This document shows, piece by piece, positions 60,706 through 64,000 of a DNA stretch of 64,000 bases (positions are counted from its first letter, which is position 1; every line of letters begins with the position of its first letter). A model generated the notes under the pieces. That model saw nothing but the letters and a program-made list of their open reading frames with translations. It did no database searches and was not told the origin of the DNA. This stretch comes from JANQPA01 sp964548175 (GTDB lineage Bacteria > Bacteroidota > Bacteroidia > Chitinophagales > Saprospiraceae). Position numbers and translations under genes: made by a program. The stretch lies in NCBI GenBank assembly GCA_964548175.1, contig CAZJQS010000013.1, forward strand, positions 1 through 64,000, given 5' to 3'.

Positions 60706-60758
60706 ACACGGTGACATCCCGGAATTCCAAGGCTAATTTAACCAATTGATCTTCAGCA

Positions 60759-60838
60759 AGTAAGCAGACCATTTTAAAACAGACGTTGTTGGTTCCTGAG
60801 GCGCCAACAACGTCTGCTTTAAAGGATGAGTTAATGTT
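60759..60838. repeat. Family A element, copy 4 (first hairpin only)
   Basis: AAGTAAGCAGACCATTTTAA is followed by a 13-base perfect stem CAGACGTTGTTGG (60780-60792) with CCAACAACGTCTG (60804-60816). The loop still contains the GAGGCGCC phrase of the other copies, but the second hairpin is missing. It lies between two convergent gene ends. Confidence 0.75.
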
Positions 60839-63229
60839 TTAATTTCTTACTCTTGTCATTGTGCCGTTTTGATCCAAAACAATAAAAGCCCCTTTAAAGC
60901 CCGCTGCTTGCACGGAAGGCAATGCCCTTTTTGCCGCATCCAGACTTTGGAAGCCCGCCAGCAATTTCAGGGTCAAGTCCCCTTTTTGTCTTTCTTCCAC
61001 ATATCCGAGCCCTTGCACCTTACTCGGGTCAAAACTTCCTGGATTGCGATAAGCCCCTAATTGAATCTTATATCCGGTTCCAAAGCTGGAACTGGGATCG
61101 GGTGGATTGACCGGAGGCTGTTGTGTCTCACTTCCGCCGCCGCGGGAATCAAGGTTTACACCTGATTCCGACACGACAAAGGCTGTCGGATGCCCGGCCC
61201 GTTTAATACTATTTAAGGCGGTCTGAGCTTCCGATTTCGAAGAAAACACCCCAACTCTGATCTTATACTTGCCGTTTTCCAATTTACTATACACGTTGCC
61301 ATAGGAAGCCAGATTGGAAAAACGGGCTACATTATCATTGCTCAAGGCTGCTACCTGAACGGAGAAACCTGAAGAGATGATCTCTCCTCCTCCGCCTGTG
61401 CCGCCTCCGGTACCTGAGCCATCAGGAAACAAAGTGATCGAGCCCAACAGGTCAGGATTATATCCACCGAAGGTGTTGATCACTTTACTGACTTCCTGGT
61501 AGCCCGAACGATTGAAAGTCACATAATAGGTTCGATTAGACTTCAGGCTTAGGTTGTAGGTTCCGGTATTGTCGGTAAAGGCTTGTGTAGTACCTCCTTC
61601 GTTTTGGTCAAGAGCAGTGATGGTCACCCCGGAGATCGGAAGTCTGGAGTTGTAGTCTACGATTTTGCCCTGATACTGGGTGCCCAGCCCCGGCCCTCCA
61701 GGCTGAGTTGAGGGATTCAGGTAAACGGTAAGTTCTGGTTGGCTCACCAGCATATTTCTCGAAATCCGGATCACTTCCTGATTAAATCCATCCCGATTAA
61801 CTACTACCTGGCAGTCGATGTTGGTATTTTTCAGAGGAAAATTATAGATGCCGTCGTTATTGGCAAAATAAGTGCCCAAGCCGCAATCAGAAAAATCCAG
61901 CATGGCGTTCGGTATCGGACTGCCGTCAGCGGCATTTCTGACCCGGATGATGGCTTGAGAAGTGGAAGTAGCGTTCCGGGTTATTCGGTAGATATCTTCA
62001 TTACCTTTGCCGCCTTTGCGATTGGAGGTAAAATACCCCCTGTCCTGAAAACTATCGAAGATCAGGCCGTAATCGTCATATCCGGAATTGATGGGCACCC
62101 CCAGGTGATAAACCTTATTCCATCGACCGGACTCCTGTTCTGCTCTGAAAATATCAAATCCACCCAGTCCGGCATGCCAGTCGGAGGCGAAAAACAACTG
62201 AGAGCCATCGAAATAAGGAGAGACCTCATGTCCCTGTGTATTGACTACCGCCCCCAGGTTAATAGGGGTGCTCCAGGATTGTCCGGTGCGGTAGCTGACA
62301 TACAGGTCGAAGCCCCCATACCCTCCCGGGCGATCGGAGGCAAAGAACATGGCGCTACCGTCCTGAGAAAAATGAGGATACCCGGTAGAGTGATTCTGTC
62401 CGTTATAAGTAAACGGTATTTCATTGACCCATTCGCCGGTCGGGGTTACTTCGGCGATAAAAATGGACAACTGCAGCCCTGCTGAAGGGATTTGCCGGGT
62501 GCCATCCGTAAAGTTGTTTTTAGTATAGGCCACCAGGCGGCCGTCCGGTGAAAAAGCAACGGGACCCTGGTTGTACACATCGGATTGTTCTTTTCGCAGG
62601 AATTCGGGGTTTTGCAGGGAACCGTCGCTGTCTACAGTAGCCACAAACAGCTGGTTGTCGTTCTTGCCGGTCCAGTTGATATTAGAACGCTGCAGGTCCA
62701 GGCTGGCTGAAGAATAGACCAGGCGGTTGTTGTAATAAGCCGGGCCGAAGTCGGAGGAAGTTGAATTGATGCCTGCATTAATAGCAAAGAAGCCGGTATT
62801 GGCGTTTTGCTGAATCTTGGCATAGTCACAGGTCTGAGCGTAGTGATTTCCAACGGTCGGATTATCGGCCTGGTATTCTTCGTACCACTGTTTGGCTTCG
62901 TCATAACGCCCCAGTGTTTTAAGTACGTGGCCGAATTGCAAGATAAAGTTCCGGTCGAAGTTCTTTTGGCTTAGGGCTTCGGCGTATTTGGTGGCCGCCT
63001 CTTCCATCCTGTTCAGATGACGCAGGCAGTCCGCCAGTTTACCTAGTGCTTCGGCATCGTCAGGCCGTTTGCTGAGTGCTTCCTGATAGGATTCTATAGC
63101 CAGGTTGAAGGCTTTGAGTTCGTACTCCTTATTAGCCTTTCTCAGGAAGTATTTGAAATTTTGTGCTGAAGCAGGCAGGCTTATCAGTAAAGCTATGGCA
63201 ATCAGTAAAGCTCGGTTAAAAATAGTCAT
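60839..63229 (-). CDS. PorE-like envelope protein: TPR, PD40 propeller, regulatory domains and two SPOR domains
   Basis: I start at ATG 63229 (MTIFNRALLIAIALLISLPA), giving 796 residues with a normal signal peptide; a longer frame to 63307 precedes it without a signal. Domains in order: TPR repeats (about 25-125), a PD40/WD40-like propeller (170-430: SSASLDLQRS, FSQDGSAMFFASDRPGGYGG, LFFASDWHAGLGGFDIFRAE, YFTSNRKGGKGNEDIYRI), two carboxypeptidase-regulatory-like domains (about 440-600), a glycine-rich linker, and two SPOR domains (GFSVQVAALSNDNVARF; YKIQLGAYRNPGSFDPSKVQ). PorE of the type IX secretion system has the same start but ends in an OmpA-like domain; here SPOR replaces it. Both end domains bind peptidoglycan, so the anchoring role may be conserved. 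Confidence 0.85.
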   Translation of the reverse strand: MTIFNRALLIAIALLISLPASAQNFKYFLRKANKEYELKAFNLAIESYQEALSKRPDDAEALGKLADCLRHLNRMEEAATKYAEALSQKNFDRNFILQFGHVLKTLGRYDEAKQWYEEYQADNPTVGNHYAQTCDYAKIQQNANTGFFAINAGINSTSSDFGPAYYNNRLVYSSASLDLQRSNINWTGKNDNQLFVATVDSDGSLQNPEFLRKEQSDVYNQGPVAFSPDGRLVAYTKNNFTDGTRQIPSAGLQLSIFIAEVTPTGEWVNEIPFTYNGQNHSTGYPHFSQDGSAMFFASDRPGGYGGFDLYVSYRTGQSWSTPINLGAVVNTQGHEVSPYFDGSQLFFASDWHAGLGGFDIFRAEQESGRWNKVYHLGVPINSGYDDYGLIFDSFQDRGYFTSNRKGGKGNEDIYRITRNATSTSQAIIRVRNAADGSPIPNAMLDFSDCGLGTYFANNDGIYNFPLKNTNIDCQVVVNRDGFNQEVIRISRNMLVSQPELTVYLNPSTQPGGPGLGTQYQGKIVDYNSRLPISGVTITALDQNEGGTTQAFTDNTGTYNLSLKSNRTYYVTFNRSGYQEVSKVINTFGGYNPDLLGSITLFPDGSGTGGGTGGGGEIISSGFSVQVAALSNDNVARFSNLASYGNVYSKLENGKYKIRVGVFSSKSEAQTALNSIKRAGHPTAFVVSESGVNLDSRGGGSETQQPPVNPPDPSSSFGTGYKIQLGAYRNPGSFDPSKVQGLGYVEERQKGDLTLKLLAGFQSLDAAKRALPSVQAAGFKGAFIVLDQNGTMTRVRN

Positions 63230-63384
63230 AAGTTTTATGTTCGTTTCAGGATGGATAATGCTGAGGTATTGGCCGATTTTTGGTACAACCGGGAGGAAGG
63301 CTGCCAAAATCTGTTTTTTTTAAGACATAAATTTAACAATAAACGAGATAAAGTTAATCCTTATTGGAGAATAAAACAAAAAGA

Positions 63385-63421
63385 GGCCGGCCCAAAAGTT
63401 CTTCGAACTTTTGGGCCGGCC
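63385..63421 (-). terminator. Strong terminator after the DUF1573 gene
   Basis: GGCCGGCCCAAAAGTTC (63385-63401) is perfectly inverted at 63405-63421 with a TTC loop. On the minus strand TCTTTTTGTTTTA follows, so it ends transcription from the DUF1573 gene before the PorE-like gene. The rest of the gap to 63229 shows nothing else. Confidence 0.85.
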
Positions 63422-63449
63422 AGCAATATTTTAATTTTCTTTTCTTTTC

Positions 63450-63974
63450 TTATTGTACCTGTACTGCAGGAGCACTATCCTCAGCAGGATTCACATCCCC
63501 CTCGATGTAGATGAAGGTTTGTGGAGGGTTGGTATTGGCAGTGATGGTCACTTTCTGGCTCTTTCTGCCACGCTTACCTCTGGTATTGAACTCCACGACC
63601 ATTTCGCCTTTATCGCCTGGAGCGATCGGATCAGTTGTATACTTAGGTACGGTGCAACCACAGCTACCCTTGGCACGGCTGATGATCAAAGGCTCTTTAC
63701 CGGTGTTGGTAAAAGTGTAAGTATGCTTTACGATCTCGCCTTCTGTTACCTGACCGAAGTCAAAGCGCTCATCTTCAAATGCGATAGTGGTAGTTGGACC
63801 GGTAGGAGCGGTCATTTCTTCGTTAGCTGCAGGCTGAACAGGGTTTTGAGGCTGGACCTCTTTGTTTGTGATGCTGCTTAGTGCATCCTGACGAACGTCT
63901 TTGTCACTATTGCTACAAGCGAAAGCGGATACCAGCAGCACCGCCATAAAACCGATTTTGAATTGCTTCAACAT
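63450..63974 (-). CDS. DUF1573 domain lipoprotein
   Basis: The 174-residue protein has a lipoprotein signal (LVSAFAC, C20), a low-complexity linker rich in Q, P and T (about 30-65), and a DUF1573 domain: DERFDFGQVTEGEIVKHTYT, FTNTGKEPLIISRAKGSCGC, TVPKYTTDPIAPGDKGEMVV and KVTITANTNPP. DUF1573 is an immunoglobulin-like fold common in the Bacteroidota envelope; the GSCGCT motif is complete. Its role is not known. It is on the same strand as the PorE-like gene but separated by a strong terminator, so it is its own unit. The promoter would lie beyond the right edge. Confidence 0.9.
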   Translation of the reverse strand: MLKQFKIGFMAVLLVSAFACSNSDKDVRQDALSSITNKEVQPQNPVQPAANEEMTAPTGPTTTIAFEDERFDFGQVTEGEIVKHTYTFTNTGKEPLIISRAKGSCGCTVPKYTTDPIAPGDKGEMVVEFNTRGKRGRKSQKVTITANTNPPQTFIYIEGDVNPAEDSAPAVQVQ

Positions 63975-64000
63975 AACTTTTTTTCTTTAGGATTAATGAA

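Noticed and set aside
1..64000. tRNA and rRNA genes
   Set aside because: No cloverleaf with a GGTTCGAATCC-like arm and no rRNA-like stretch was found on reading; a covariance-model scan would settle it.

Overview
The window looks like a chromosomal segment of a member of the Bacteroidota, most likely from the Saprospirales (Lewinella or Phaeodactylibacter-like bacteria). The evidence is SusC/RagA and other TonB-dependent receptors with carboxypeptidase-regulatory N-domains, T9SS-type C-terminal sorting domains, FG-GAP/CRTAC1, DUF5689, DUF5690, DUF1573 and WbqC families, starts almost without Shine-Dalgarno sequences, and a promoter of the Bacteroidota type (TTTG, about 20 bases, TAnnTTTG) upstream of rpsU. 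The lineage is inferred from gene families only. I saw no rRNA, tRNA, CRISPR array, integrase or transposase gene.

Layout. 0-5 kb: start of a SusC-like receptor cut by the window edge, a small membrane protein, a YfcE-like phosphoesterase, an MDR oxidoreductase and a papain-fold protein that has lost its catalytic residues. 5-16 kb: housekeeping metabolism, with an acyl-CoA carboxylase carboxyltransferase, aspartate-type aminotransferase, oligopeptidase B, two class V PLP enzymes side by side, phosphoglucosamine mutase and a PAP2 phosphatase. 16-20.4 kb: a TonB receptor with a T9SS-secreted hydrolase-fold partner lacking the nucleophile serine. 20.5-26 kb: LolD, a DUF389 membrane protein, nicotinamidase, ornithine aminotransferase and two small unknowns. 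26.6-32.8 kb: a large TPR protein with an outer-membrane barrel, a small HTH protein and TrmN6. 33-40.2 kb: DUF5689 lipoprotein, TonB receptor, secreted nuclease/phosphatase-fold enzyme and a Pif1-like helicase. 40.3-45.5 kb: an operon of two secreted phosphoesterases with PA14 domains and a DUF5690 permease. 45.6-50.4 kb: a scarred region with two convergent broken genes. 50.8-54.6 kb: a phosphonate-type alcohol dehydrogenase with a divergent XRE-cupin regulator, a membrane glycosyltransferase-like protein and rpsU. 54.9-64 kb: PhoA lipoprotein, WbqC, a dynamin-like GTPase, an RluA pseudouridine synthase, alanine dehydrogenase, a PorE-like protein carrying SPOR domains, and a DUF1573 lipoprotein.

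Working together. Several loci point to phosphorus acquisition outside the cytoplasm: the TonB receptor/DUF5689/nuclease locus, the two-phosphoesterase/permease operon, PhoA, and possibly the phosphonate-type dehydrogenase. This shared theme is inference; no Pho-box was recognised. The intergenic spaces hold at least three families of palindromic repeats. One is a double-hairpin family with covarying arms, one is a MITE-like family with terminal inverted repeats, and one is a REP-like GC-rich family. I regard these repeats, the two pseudoenzymes, the PA14 phosphoesterase operon and the chimeric broken SusC gene as the parts most worth a second look.
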